Source: JAUWGC01 sp963753055
GTDB lineage: Bacteria > Bacteroidota > Bacteroidia > Bacteroidales > B18-G4
Length of the DNA stretch: 64,000 nt
Reading direction: 5' to 3'
NCBI GenBank assembly: GCA_963753055.1
Contig: CAVWAP010000001.1
Coordinates: 992,001-1,056,000, forward strand
Positions 45,071 to 52,943 of the stretch are shown here, in pieces. The notes beneath the pieces were generated by a model. It had not been told where the DNA came from. It made no database searches and saw only the letters and a program-made list of their open reading frames with translations. The translations under genes were made by a program, and so were the position numbers. Positions within the stretch are counted from its first letter, which is position 1, and each line of letters starts with the position of its first letter.

Positions 45071-47026
45071 ATGAAAAAAGATTATAAGATATTTGGTATT
45101 GTAAGCGTTCTGCTCCTGATCGTACTGGCTGTTTCGCCCACGAAAGACTATTACAGGGAATGGCGATCATATCAACAGGACTATAATAAAATCATCAAAG
45201 AATACCCGGATCGGATTGAACCGGTTGAAATTGGTATCAAACAAATTTGGGTGGAAGAATTAAACAGGGTAGACCGGTGTATAACCTGCCATGTCGGAAT
45301 GAGCACGGAGAACTTTGATAATGCCGAGGAACCCTTTTCCACTCATCCGAAAATGTATCATGATGTTTTTGAATTTGGATGCACTATATGTCATAGAGGA
45401 CAGGGACCAGCCACTACTAACGATGAATCCAAAGGGCGGACGAAGTATTGGGATGATCTCATGCTTACCGGTAATTATCTTGAGGCTACTTGTGGAATCT
45501 GCCATAAGACTTCCGACGTGCCCGAAGCACCTGTGCTCTCACAGGGCCGGCAATTGACAATAGATTATAACTGTAATGCATGCCATAATTACTACAGCTA
45601 CAATACCGTTAAGATAACCAATCTCGATGGCATCGGTGACAAAACCTCCCGGAAATGGCTGACCCATTGGTTGAAAACGCCGAAACAATTTCAGCCGAAG
45701 ACCAAAATGCCAACGTTTAATCTTTCAGATGAGGAAATTAATATCCTTTCAGATTTGTTGATGACATTTAAAACCTATCCCAGTGAAGTTAACATCGAAG
45801 AACTTTCACCTGCGCTAAACAATGAAAATGGAATCGATGAGGAACTTGCTGCTTTAGGGGAAAAAATATTCAGGGAAGCTCAATGTGTCAGTTGTCATTT
45901 AGTGAATGACACAGGTGGTTATCTTGCACATGATATTAGCAAAATTGCTTCCAAAGCTAAGCCAGAATGGATCCACAGTTATGTAAAAGATCCGAAATCT
46001 TTCCAGTATAATGTCGAAATGCCTCAGTATAATTTTTCTGATAAGCAATTGACTGCCATCACCGCCTACATGCTCACCGAGTTTATTGATTGGGATGAAC
46101 CGGAAGATGAGGCAACCGAAGCCTTTGCTCCTGATCCTGGTTTCTATAAAAAGGGATTAGAACTCTTCAATCAGCATAATTGCAAAGGATGTCACAACCT
46201 TACAGCAGAAGGGGTCAGCAAAAGCATGGGGCCGGATTTAGTGCATATAGGAAGTAAAAAAGTGTATGAGATAGATTTTTATCAAACGGATATTGAGAAA
46301 AGTTTACAGTCATACCTGTATAATAAAATAAAATATCCGGATCAATTTCTGGAAAAGGCACTGATGCCCGATTTTGGATTCGGCGATGAAAATATTGATG
46401 CCCTTACAACAGCATTACTAAGCATGAATGGCGAGTCGGTTCCTGACAAATTTAAAGTATTGCCCGATAATGAAACACCTTATCAGCCGGAAGGTGTCTT
46501 TCGTGAGATTATGAACAAATACAGCTGTTTATCGTGCCATGTTATTCATAGAAATGGGTTTTTTATGGCATCCGATATGTCCAATCAAGGAAGCCGGGTA
46601 CATAAAGAGTGGCTTAGGGATTATTTTAGGCTTCCTTACACCCTTCGGCCAATATTGGCGGAACGGATGCCCAACTTTTATATGACCGATGAAGAAATAG
46701 AACTGCTTTTGCTGTATACCTTCCTTGTACTTGTGGAGGATGAAATCAGAGCCGTGCCGGTTGTGGATAATGAAACTGAAAGCATAGAAGAAGGAGAAAA
46801 GCTGTTTTTTGAAAAGTATGCCTGTCATTCTTGCCATAAGGTCGATGCAAAAGGGGGATCTGTCGGACCTTCGCTTGACAATGTAGGTTTGCGCCTGACA
46901 ACTGCCTGGATATACCATTGGATCAAAGATCCTCATAAATATCATCCTGAAGCCGTTAAACCTAACCAGGGATTGAATGATGATGAAGCAATTGCAATCG
47001 CATTATATTTAGCAAGCTTGAAGTAA
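45071..47026 (+). CDS. Membrane-anchored eight-heme c-type cytochrome
   Basis: 651 residues with an N-terminal membrane helix (FGIVSVLLLIVLAVS) and the rest in the periplasm. Eight CxxCH sites are visible: CITCH, CTICH, CGICH, CNACH, CVSCH, CKGCH, CLSCH and CHSCH. The last four sit in repeated class I cytochrome c-like domains (each with GxxxxxxxCxxCH and a downstream Met: MPQYNF, MPDFGF, MPNFYM). The first three hemes form a separate cluster. It would accept electrons from the Rieske/cyt b pair. The next gene's ATG overlaps its stop by one base. I know no standard symbol for this subunit. Confidence 0.86.
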   Translation: MKKDYKIFGIVSVLLLIVLAVSPTKDYYREWRSYQQDYNKIIKEYPDRIEPVEIGIKQIWVEELNRVDRCITCHVGMSTENFDNAEEPFSTHPKMYHDVFEFGCTICHRGQGPATTNDESKGRTKYWDDLMLTGNYLEATCGICHKTSDVPEAPVLSQGRQLTIDYNCNACHNYYSYNTVKITNLDGIGDKTSRKWLTHWLKTPKQFQPKTKMPTFNLSDEEINILSDLLMTFKTYPSEVNIEELSPALNNENGIDEELAALGEKIFREAQCVSCHLVNDTGGYLAHDISKIASKAKPEWIHSYVKDPKSFQYNVEMPQYNFSDKQLTAITAYMLTEFIDWDEPEDEATEAFAPDPGFYKKGLELFNQHNCKGCHNLTAEGVSKSMGPDLVHIGSKKVYEIDFYQTDIEKSLQSYLYNKIKYPDQFLEKALMPDFGFGDENIDALTTALLSMNGESVPDKFKVLPDNETPYQPEGVFREIMNKYSCLSCHVIHRNGFFMASDMSNQGSRVHKEWLRDYFRLPYTLRPILAERMPNFYMTDEEIELLLLYTFLVLVEDEIRAVPVVDNETESIEEGEKLFFEKYACHSCHKVDAKGGSVGPSLDNVGLRLTTAWIYHWIKDPHKYHPEAVKPNQGLNDDEAIAIALYLASLK

Positions 47027-47505
47027 TGAAAAATTCTTTTAAAATATTGATCAAGGTATTTTACTGCTATATTTTCGTAGTGGTGTTTCTTTTGCTTTCA
47101 TGCGATCATAAGGACCAGGATGGCGGAAATGTTTCAGGAGAGGATTCCACGTATTTAGAATCCTTGGTGGGACAAGAGACAAAAACCTATAATGAACGAT
47201 TGGCTGAGCAAAGCTTTTTACACTATTGTGCCGCCTGTCACGGAACTGAAGGAAAGGGAGATGGATTCAATGCAGTTAACCTGGAAAAGCGACCGCCGGA
47301 TTTTACAGATGCTGAGTATATGAACCTACTCACTCATGAATATCTTGTCCAGGCAATATCAGTAGGTGGGCAAGCGATCAATAAGTCGCCACTGATGCCG
47401 GCCTGGAAAAATACCCTTACACCAGATGATGTTGAGCGGCTTGCAACTTACATAAGTAATTTTCATCCTGACGAACGGAGTGAGGAAGGACCTCCATCAA
47501 TGTAG
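47026..47505 (+). CDS. Monoheme cytochrome c lipoprotein
   Basis: 159 residues with a lipoprotein signal (FVVVFLLLSCDH) and one CAACHG heme motif near residue 77, with a likely Met axial ligand in SPLMPAWKNTL and an LATYISNFHP end, as in class I cytochrome c/CccA. Start ATG overlaps the octaheme cytochrome stop, so translation is coupled. It probably carries electrons from the bc-like complex to a terminal oxidase or reductase. Its stop codon lies inside the left copy of the 43-bp direct repeat, so the last codons and 3' flank are duplicated 2.06 kb downstream. Confidence 0.86.
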   Translation: MKNSFKILIKVFYCYIFVVVFLLLSCDHKDQDGGNVSGEDSTYLESLVGQETKTYNERLAEQSFLHYCAACHGTEGKGDGFNAVNLEKRPPDFTDAEYMNLLTHEYLVQAISVGGQAINKSPLMPAWKNTLTPDDVERLATYISNFHPDERSEEGPPSM

Positions 47506-47532
47506 CTCCATGCTTTCAGAATCGAACATCAC
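47490..47532 (+). repeat. 43-bp perfect direct repeat, left copy
   Basis: Begins ACCTCCATCAATGTAGCTCC and continues to GAACATCAC. The first 16 bases are the end of the cytochrome c gene including its stop. An identical copy lies at 49551-49593. The segment between them is 2061 bp from start to start and holds only the DUF4143 ATPase gene and palindrome-rich non-coding DNA. Confidence 0.95.
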
Positions 47533-47646
47533 ATTATAAAAATGACTGCGATTTTCACTGCGAAATGTTTGGCAGTAAAATTCTTTAAAGATTGTAACGT
47601 CTGAACTGGCTCTATAGATAAAATGATTTTCACTCAAGGAGGAGAT

Positions 47647-47668
47647 AATAACATTAGCTTATGTTATT
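47647..47668 (-). terminator. Hairpin at the end of the ATPase gene
   Basis: Perfect 8-bp arms AATAACAT and ATGTTATT around a six-base loop overlap the stop codon of the ATPase gene. It has no T-run after it, so it may protect the mRNA end or pause RNA polymerase rather than act as a classical terminator. Confidence 0.35.
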
Positions 47669-48994
47669 CAGAAATACGGTATTAAGTTTTCCAACCATGT
47701 AGAGTGGAAGGTTTATTAATTTGAATTTTTTACCTGCCAGTGTAGAAGCATTTTCAATAGTATACTTTCCTGAATAAAACCTTACAGCCCAATTATGAGG
47801 TGCCATATCGATAAATTGATGTAATGAGCGAAGTTTGCCTGTAGATCCTGATTTGACTTCTATTGGTATGACCATACCTTTATAGGATACGACATAATCT
47901 ACTTCAGCACTGGATTCTTTTTTGTCCCTAACCCAAAATTCTAATGTATTATTCAAAGAAGAACTAACGCCTAATAATTCTTGCCCAACTATATGTTCAG
48001 CTATGATCCCTCTATAAACATTGTCAAGATATTTTTCTGATATAAGTTCCTCTTCAATACCCAGAGAGTGGTTAACCAGTCCTGTATCAAATATATGCAA
48101 CCTTGGTTTCTTTTTCAAGTTTGGTATTAGTGGAAGTTTCTCTACGGTAACTGGATAAACCAGCTTAAGAAGCATTGTTTTTTCCAGAATATTAAATGCT
48201 TCCTTCATTTCTCTTGATCGATATGATGAATTCCCAAATTTTTCAAACGTTATTCTGGTTCCGGCTTGTCTGAAAGCGGTAGAAATTATATGCCTTATAT
48301 ATTTCTCCATAGACTCAGATCTGGCATATTTCTCAACATCTTCTGAATAAGACGTCAAAAGACTATTGTAAATTGATTTAAGGGCTGTAAATTCCTTTTG
48401 CTTCGCGTAATGTTCAATTATTTGGGGCATACCTCCAATCGTAGCATATTTTTTGAATAGTGTCAACAATTTATCATGAGCATATTCCGGTATCTCATTC
48501 TGATCATATAAGGAAAGGCTCTGATCTTCACCAATTGCTCCTAAATATTCTCTGAATGTACATGGATGCATGACCATAAATTCAATCCGACCTACTGGAA
48601 ATGATATATTATTATCAAGAATATTTTCAAGCAAAGAACCCGCTGCGATTACATAGAGGTCACCCGCCTCTTCAAAAAAATATCGGAGTAATGAAATAGC
48701 TTTAGGTGAATTTTGGATTTCATCGATAAAAATCAATGTCTTTCCTGGTTTTCTCTCTTTATCAACATGAAGGAATAATCTGTTTATAAGCTCATCAAAT
48801 GTGTAATCAGTTTCAAAAATGTTATTATGCTCAGACTTCTCCATGTTCAGGTTAATAAATACATCGAATTCCTTCGAAAACATTTTTACAGCAGTAGTTT
48901 TACCTACTTGCCTTGCGCCTCTTAAAACAAGTGGTCTGCGATCAGGTTTTGTTGACCATTTCTTTAATTCCTTGATTATTGTCCGATCAAACAT
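47654..48994 (-). CDS. AAA+ ATPase with DUF4143 domain
   Basis: 446 residues. RGARQVGKTTAV at residues 25-36 is the Walker A motif, TLIFIDEIQ near 90 is Walker B, and LRYFFEEAGDLYVIAAGSLLE is the sensor-1 segment. The C-terminal DUF4143 part shows RLHIFDTGLVNHSLGI, an E-VDYVV-YKGMVIPIEVKSGSTG motif (a PD-(D/E)xK-like nuclease signature: D..., E-V-K) and DMAPHNWAVRF. Such proteins are often scattered, mobile-looking genes in Bacteroidetes whose role is unknown. Here the gene lies in a 2-kb segment between two 43-bp direct repeats, is opposite to its neighbours, and has three 33-bp repeats upstream of its start. Confidence 0.87.
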   Translation of the reverse strand: MFDRTIIKELKKWSTKPDRRPLVLRGARQVGKTTAVKMFSKEFDVFINLNMEKSEHNNIFETDYTFDELINRLFLHVDKERKPGKTLIFIDEIQNSPKAISLLRYFFEEAGDLYVIAAGSLLENILDNNISFPVGRIEFMVMHPCTFREYLGAIGEDQSLSLYDQNEIPEYAHDKLLTLFKKYATIGGMPQIIEHYAKQKEFTALKSIYNSLLTSYSEDVEKYARSESMEKYIRHIISTAFRQAGTRITFEKFGNSSYRSREMKEAFNILEKTMLLKLVYPVTVEKLPLIPNLKKKPRLHIFDTGLVNHSLGIEEELISEKYLDNVYRGIIAEHIVGQELLGVSSSLNNTLEFWVRDKKESSAEVDYVVSYKGMVIPIEVKSGSTGKLRSLHQFIDMAPHNWAVRFYSGKYTIENASTLAGKKFKLINLPLYMVGKLNTVFLNNIS

Positions 48995-49000
48995 TATATA

Positions 49001-49099
49001 TTTGTATTAAAGTGAGGGATAAAGATACGATAATTTGTATTAAAGTGAGGGATAAAGTTACGATAAATTGTATTAAAGTGAGGGATATAATAAACCAAT
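49001..49099. repeat. Three 33-bp direct repeats upstream of the ATPase gene
   Basis: Copies at 49001-49033, 49034-49066 and 49067-49099 each contain TTGTATTAAAGTGAGGGATA. The first two differ by one base; the third diverges after its core. The array starts 7 bp upstream of the ATPase start codon, so it covers the promoter and leader. No spacer sequence separates the copies, so it is not CRISPR-like. This looks like a set of operator-like sites, perhaps bound by the ATPase itself; that is inference. Confidence 0.85.
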
Positions 49100-49189
49100 G
49101 ATTGATTTTTAATAGATTTTCGTCAACATTGACAAAATTCTCAGGATTTTGAAATTTGGATAATTTAAACATCTTTGAAATACAAAAAC

Positions 49190-49550
49190 CTCACAGCCTG
49201 GCGCTGCGCGCATTGTCGATTGCCTGCCCTGGTGAAAACCAGGGTCAATTTTCAATTACTAATTTTTTTCATCAAAACATGAGGACATTTTCATGTTTTG
49301 GGTATTTATAGATAAGGGTGCCGTTTGCTTGCTTACTGCGGATGCTGGGAGGTCTTTCGTCGTGAGCCATGGGCTCACTCCTCAAGATGACCGGTAGAAG
49401 CAACAATCCTTATCTGTTATGAGACCAGGGCAAAACAACTCAAAGGCTGGCGAAGATCCAGGAAAGATGCATTGATCACTTCCAGCAATCCACAATTAAA
49501 AGTCTTTAGAAACTACCGGTCATGCTGAGGAGTCCGAAGGACGACGAAGT
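49190..49550. other. Non-coding palindrome-rich segment
   Basis: A 360-bp stretch without a credible gene but with several inverted repeats: CCCTGGT/ACCAGGG at 49227-49244 with a four-base loop, AAAACATGA/TCATGTTTT at 49274-49299, and a long imperfect pair at 49354-49397 and 49513-49549 built on CTACCGGTCAT and TCCTCA. It lies between the ATPase promoter repeats and the right 43-bp copy. The long pair resembles a repetitive element common in Bacteroidetes genomes. Confidence 0.6.
49354..49549. repeat. Long imperfect inverted repeat element
   Basis: The arm at 49513-49549 (CTACCGGTCATGCTGAGGAG and following) pairs with the reverse complement of 49354-49397 (ending CTCCTCAAGATGACCGGTAG). About 115 bp separate them, giving a cruciform-like structure of nearly 200 bp. 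Such a pair is typical for a small non-autonomous repeat element. Confidence 0.6.
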
Positions 49551-49593
49551 ACCTCCATCAATGTAGCTCCATGCTTTCAGAATCGAACATCAC
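49551..49593 (+). repeat. 43-bp perfect direct repeat, right copy
   Basis: Identical to 47490-47532 although here it lies outside any gene, about 160 bp before the 3' end of the next minus-strand gene. The words after the repeat differ at the two sites, so the repeat boundaries are sharp. Confidence 0.95.
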
Positions 49594-49681
49594 CTTAGTA
49601 ATCGACAGTTGACAACTTGACCTCTCGTCCTCTTTTCCTTAGTTGTAGGGGCTTCCTGGTTTTATATACTGGTTTTTTCGT

Positions 49682-49721
49682 GTTAAAGCCCCTCCCCGAG
49701 GAATCAGCAAAGCTAATTCCC
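49682..49721 (+). repeat. 38-bp dispersed repeat, diverged copy C
   Basis: TTAAAGCCCCTCCCCGAGG then AATCAGCAAAGCTAATTCC, a variant of the words at 40620 and 40694. It lies 36 bp before the end of the DUF4440-like gene and follows the right 43-bp copy. Confidence 0.75.
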
Positions 49722-49756
49722 TTGTAAGCTACAGTGCAATCTTGCTGGTGACATTA

Positions 49757-50272
49757 TTACTTGAATCTACTCAGGAACACAGAGTCGCTCGCAGATTTAA
49801 CTTCAACCACATCATGTACCACATCGTTTGGTATTTCAATGGATAAGACATAATGCTGTATTTTCCAGCCATTGGCAGTTTTTTCTAATACTCCTGAGCC
49901 CCTGCAGGTTCCCATCCATGTATCAAGCAGCTCATCGAACCAGAGAAAATCAGGAGCTTCATTCATATAAATATTGCGCTCTAAAGCTTCGAATTCCCAG
50001 GCCTTTCCCTCATCGAAATATGGTTTGCAGAAGGCTGCAAATTGCTCTTTTGTCCAATTTTCAGTAGCATCTGTACCTATAAATATTGCGTTGCTATCCA
50101 AGAATTGAAAATAATTATCAAAATTTGCCTCAGCAGCGGCTTTATGCCATTCATCGAGAAGTACATTTACTTCACTTTTAATGCCAGCGATTTCTTGTTC
50201 AGAAGCATTTTCAGCCTGATTACAACTAAATAGTACAACTGTACCAAGCAATATTGCAAAATTTTTTCTCAT
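49757..50272 (-). CDS. NTF2-like (DUF4440/SnoaL_3-like) lipoprotein
   Basis: 171 residues with a lipobox (TVVLFSCNQ). The rest shows an NTF2-fold pattern: a long N-terminal helix (VLLDEWHKAAAEANFDNYFQFLDSNAIFIGTDATENWTKEQF), the strand WFDELLDTWMGTCRGSGV and a C-terminal WKIQHYVLSIEIPND. This is the DUF4440/SnoaL-like family found in many secreted Bacteroidetes proteins. No activity is suggested by conserved residues. It faces the T9SS-cargo gene in the same direction with a 30-bp gap. Confidence 0.72.
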   Translation of the reverse strand: MRKNFAILLGTVVLFSCNQAENASEQEIAGIKSEVNVLLDEWHKAAAEANFDNYFQFLDSNAIFIGTDATENWTKEQFAAFCKPYFDEGKAWEFEALERNIYMNEAPDFLWFDELLDTWMGTCRGSGVLEKTANGWKIQHYVLSIEIPNDVVHDVVEVKSASDSVFLSRFK

Positions 50273-50304
50273 AGTTTATTGTTATTCTGATCACGGGTCA
50301 CAGG

Positions 50305-52212
50305 TCACTGCTTAATAAACTTAAAAAGCTCCATTCCCTCCCCACTGTTAATACTCAGCAAATAAATCCCATTAACAAGATCTCCAATAAAGATTTTACT
50401 GTTGTTAACTTGGCCGCTAATCAATTCCCTGCCTGCAGTATTAAAAATTGAATATGTTGCTGATCCATTTGTGTTTTCCAAATATAACATGGTATGAGCA
50501 GGATTTGGGTAAATAGATATTGAGCTGGACTTAGAATTAACAAAATTAGTATTAGTTACATGGTTTAAATGCATATCCATTGCATTATATACTTCACATT
50601 TGCTGGAATCAGAATTATATTTCTGAATGACTCCAATGATGCGCAAATTATTTGCATTATATTCTCCTGATACAAGATATTCATAATGGAAATCATAGGG
50701 TTCACTATCAATTACATAATTTGGAAGGCTGCCAGCTGTCCCCCATGCTCCACCAAGGACATCCCTCAAAACGTTCATGTGAATATAATTTTCAATAGTA
50801 CCGGGTGGATTATATACCCAATAGTCTTTATGGCAATATGGCTCTCGATCAGGAAGGGTTAAAATATTATCCTGCCGTGATATAATGCTATCTTCCACGA
50901 TATAGCAGTTGATCCTGAAGTCTCCCATCAGGCTGCACCTGAATATAGCTGTAAGGTCAATTTCAAGTTCTCGGGTTGAAGGATCATAAGAATTGTTCAT
51001 TGTTATTTCAACGGGTGAAATGTTGTCCTCCCGTTGATCAACATGCCTTGGCCATAGATACCTGTCCATATCCATAGACACATCGCCGTAAAAAGTGTAT
51101 CTGTCAATCAATCCTGTCACCAGCCATCCAGGGAATAAATGATAATTCTCAAAAATCTCTGTTCCAGTAGTGCAGGTATAAGGATCATCAATATGAACCA
51201 CAGCTACTATCAATTTGTCAGTACTGTTGTTAATTTCTGAAATAACGCTGGCAGCATGCGGACATATTGTGCACCATGTTGCTCCAAAAACTTCAAGGAA
51301 TACATTTTTATTGGGTTTTGAGCTTACAGCATTGATCACATGCATATGTAATGTGTCATTGGATGGATTTGCATCCGGAATCCCGTTAGGATCGGATACC
51401 CAGATGTCAATATCAAATCCTTCCTGTGTTTTGGGTATCCATGGAGTTGAGTGAATAAAACTCATTGTATCCATGGAGGATAAGTTCATTGAGTTGAAGT
51501 TGATCGAGTGAATATTCCCTCCATTCACCCTCCAGCTTACATCCAGGGATTGAATGATAATTGTACCGAGATTTCTTATAATACCCTGAAATTCAATAGT
51601 TTCATTTATCAGGACAAAATTATACCTATTGATATTTTGCAAAGCAACATCATTGTCATAAGGAACCTGGATCTTAACATTATCAATACCAACACCATAT
51701 AGCCATCCACCTCCGTCACTAAATTTAAATGCTATTTTGATATTGGAAAAGCCACAGTAAGCAGTGAGATCACAATATACTTTGTGCCAGTTGAAATAAG
51801 GGTTAATATTCATCAGGGTGGACCATGAATTCCCCCCGTCCGTTGATACTTCGATGCTAAAGACTTCATAGAAGCCTTGATATGTCATAGCTTTAAAGAA
51901 AACATCCAGAGAAAGGTATGCTGAGGAAATGCCTGATAAATTTATAGGCGGGGCAACAAGATATTCACCAGGCCATTGCTTATCCACATCCCCCTCATTC
52001 AAATAAGCGATGTTGGAGTGATATGGTATTACCAGGTAATGTGTGTTCCCAACTTCAGAAAATGACCATTGAGGATAAGACGAAGTTGTAATCTCAGACC
52101 AGCCTGCTGGTAGGCTAGTACTGTATTCAAAATCCTCTTCCAAAATTATCGTCTGGGAGATAGTCACGATAATTAACAGAAAGAAATGCAAGAATAGAAC
52201 TAGTCTTTTCAC
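50305..52212 (-). CDS. Secreted T9SS cargo protein with thioredoxin-like domain
   Basis: About 635 residues; GTG at 52212 gives a clean signal peptide (KRLVLFLHFFLLIIVTISQ), although an ATG at 52248 is also in frame. The N-terminal 160 residues are a beta-sandwich of choice-of-anchor type (EDFEYSTSLPAGWSE, DVFFKAMTYQGFYEVFSIEVS). Around residues 300-410 NKNVFLEVFGATWCTICPHA carries a thioredoxin-like CxxC (CTIC). The end, SISIYPNPAHTMLYLENT and GIYLLSINSGEG, is a type A T9SS sorting domain that targets the protein for type IX export. This is the best clade marker in the window. No T9SS machinery genes are seen here. Confidence 0.83.
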   Translation of the reverse strand: MKRLVLFLHFFLLIIVTISQTIILEEDFEYSTSLPAGWSEITTSSYPQWSFSEVGNTHYLVIPYHSNIAYLNEGDVDKQWPGEYLVAPPINLSGISSAYLSLDVFFKAMTYQGFYEVFSIEVSTDGGNSWSTLMNINPYFNWHKVYCDLTAYCGFSNIKIAFKFSDGGGWLYGVGIDNVKIQVPYDNDVALQNINRYNFVLINETIEFQGIIRNLGTIIIQSLDVSWRVNGGNIHSINFNSMNLSSMDTMSFIHSTPWIPKTQEGFDIDIWVSDPNGIPDANPSNDTLHMHVINAVSSKPNKNVFLEVFGATWCTICPHAASVISEINNSTDKLIVAVVHIDDPYTCTTGTEIFENYHLFPGWLVTGLIDRYTFYGDVSMDMDRYLWPRHVDQREDNISPVEITMNNSYDPSTRELEIDLTAIFRCSLMGDFRINCYIVEDSIISRQDNILTLPDREPYCHKDYWVYNPPGTIENYIHMNVLRDVLGGAWGTAGSLPNYVIDSEPYDFHYEYLVSGEYNANNLRIIGVIQKYNSDSSKCEVYNAMDMHLNHVTNTNFVNSKSSSISIYPNPAHTMLYLENTNGSATYSIFNTAGRELISGQVNNSKIFIGDLVNGIYLLSINSGEGMELFKFIKQ

Positions 52213-52291
52213 ATGGTTATAGCGGTAATAAAGATCTGAAAAAAGCAATAACAGCTTCCCCTTATAACGTTCACAGTGCCCCGCTCACCTT

Positions 52292-52717
52292 TCACTTCTT
52301 CAACAGATCCCTGATTTCGGTTAGTAAGACTATGTCCTCACTTGGTGCAGGAGGTGCAGCAGGTGCTTCCTCTTCTTTCTTGGTCATTTTATCCTTCATC
52401 TTATTATAACCTTTGACTACGAAGAAGATTGCCAAAGCCACAATTAAGAATGTAATAATCGTATTGATGAACAATCCATAACTTACAGCTACTTCCGCAA
52501 CAGCATCTCCAGCACCTGCGACTGTTTCAGGAACACCCTCCTGAATGACAACTTTCAGGGAAGAAAAGTCAATTCCACCTAAAAGCATTCCTATTGGGGG
52601 CATAATGATATCATTTACCAATGACTTAATTATGGCTCCAAAATAGAGGGCCATGATCAAACCTACAGCCATCTCCATTACATTTCCCTTAGCAATAAAT
52701 TTTTTGAATTCATTCAT
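52292..52717 (-). CDS. mscL: Large-conductance mechanosensitive channel
   Basis: A 141-residue channel that opens under membrane tension to release osmolytes. It begins MNEFKKFIAKGNVMEMAVGLIMALYFG, the MscL N-terminal helix and first membrane helix, then KSLVNDIIMPPIGMLLGG, the channel pore region, and a second helix FINTIITFLIVALAIFFVVKGYN. The C-terminal helix (SEDIVLLTEIRDLLKK) is the usual cytoplasmic bundle. Its length fits the family (130-150). It follows the small Lys-rich protein gene on the same strand. Confidence 0.92.
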   Translation of the reverse strand: MNEFKKFIAKGNVMEMAVGLIMALYFGAIIKSLVNDIIMPPIGMLLGGIDFSSLKVVIQEGVPETVAGAGDAVAEVAVSYGLFINTIITFLIVALAIFFVVKGYNKMKDKMTKKEEEAPAAPPAPSEDIVLLTEIRDLLKK

Positions 52718-52768
52718 GATCTGAAGTTTTAGTTAACAATAATATGCTTATCAGATTTTACAGAAAAC

Positions 52769-52873
52769 CTAATTTTTCTTTTCTTTCTTTTCTCTCTTTT
52801 CAGCTTTTTTTTCTTTTGCAGTTTTCTGTGCTGCTTTCTTTACATTTTTTTTTGCATCTTGACCTTTTCCCAT
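52769..52873 (-). CDS. Small Lys-rich protein (34 aa)
   Basis: ATG at 52873, stop TAG at 52769. The product, MGKGQDAKKNVKKAAQK followed by alternating Lys/Glu, is a highly charged helix typical of small proteins present in many Bacteroidetes genomes, whose role I do not know. It lies 51 bp upstream of mscL on the same strand, and may be co-transcribed. Codon composition is extremely AAA/GAA-rich, so automated tools may miss or reject it. Confidence 0.55.
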   Translation of the reverse strand: MGKGQDAKKNVKKAAQKTAKEKKAEKREKKEKKN

Positions 52874-52943
52874 GATATTGATTTTTAAGGTTTGAAATAG
52901 AGTTTAATAAAGATATAAAAAAAATACTTGATACCAGATACTT

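Noticed and set aside
49001..49099. CRISPR array
   Set aside because: The 33-bp copies touch one another without unique spacers and no cas gene is near.
48987..49172. 61-codon frame with LTLIQ repeats
   Set aside because: Translation of the 33-bp array; multiples of three make it open by chance.
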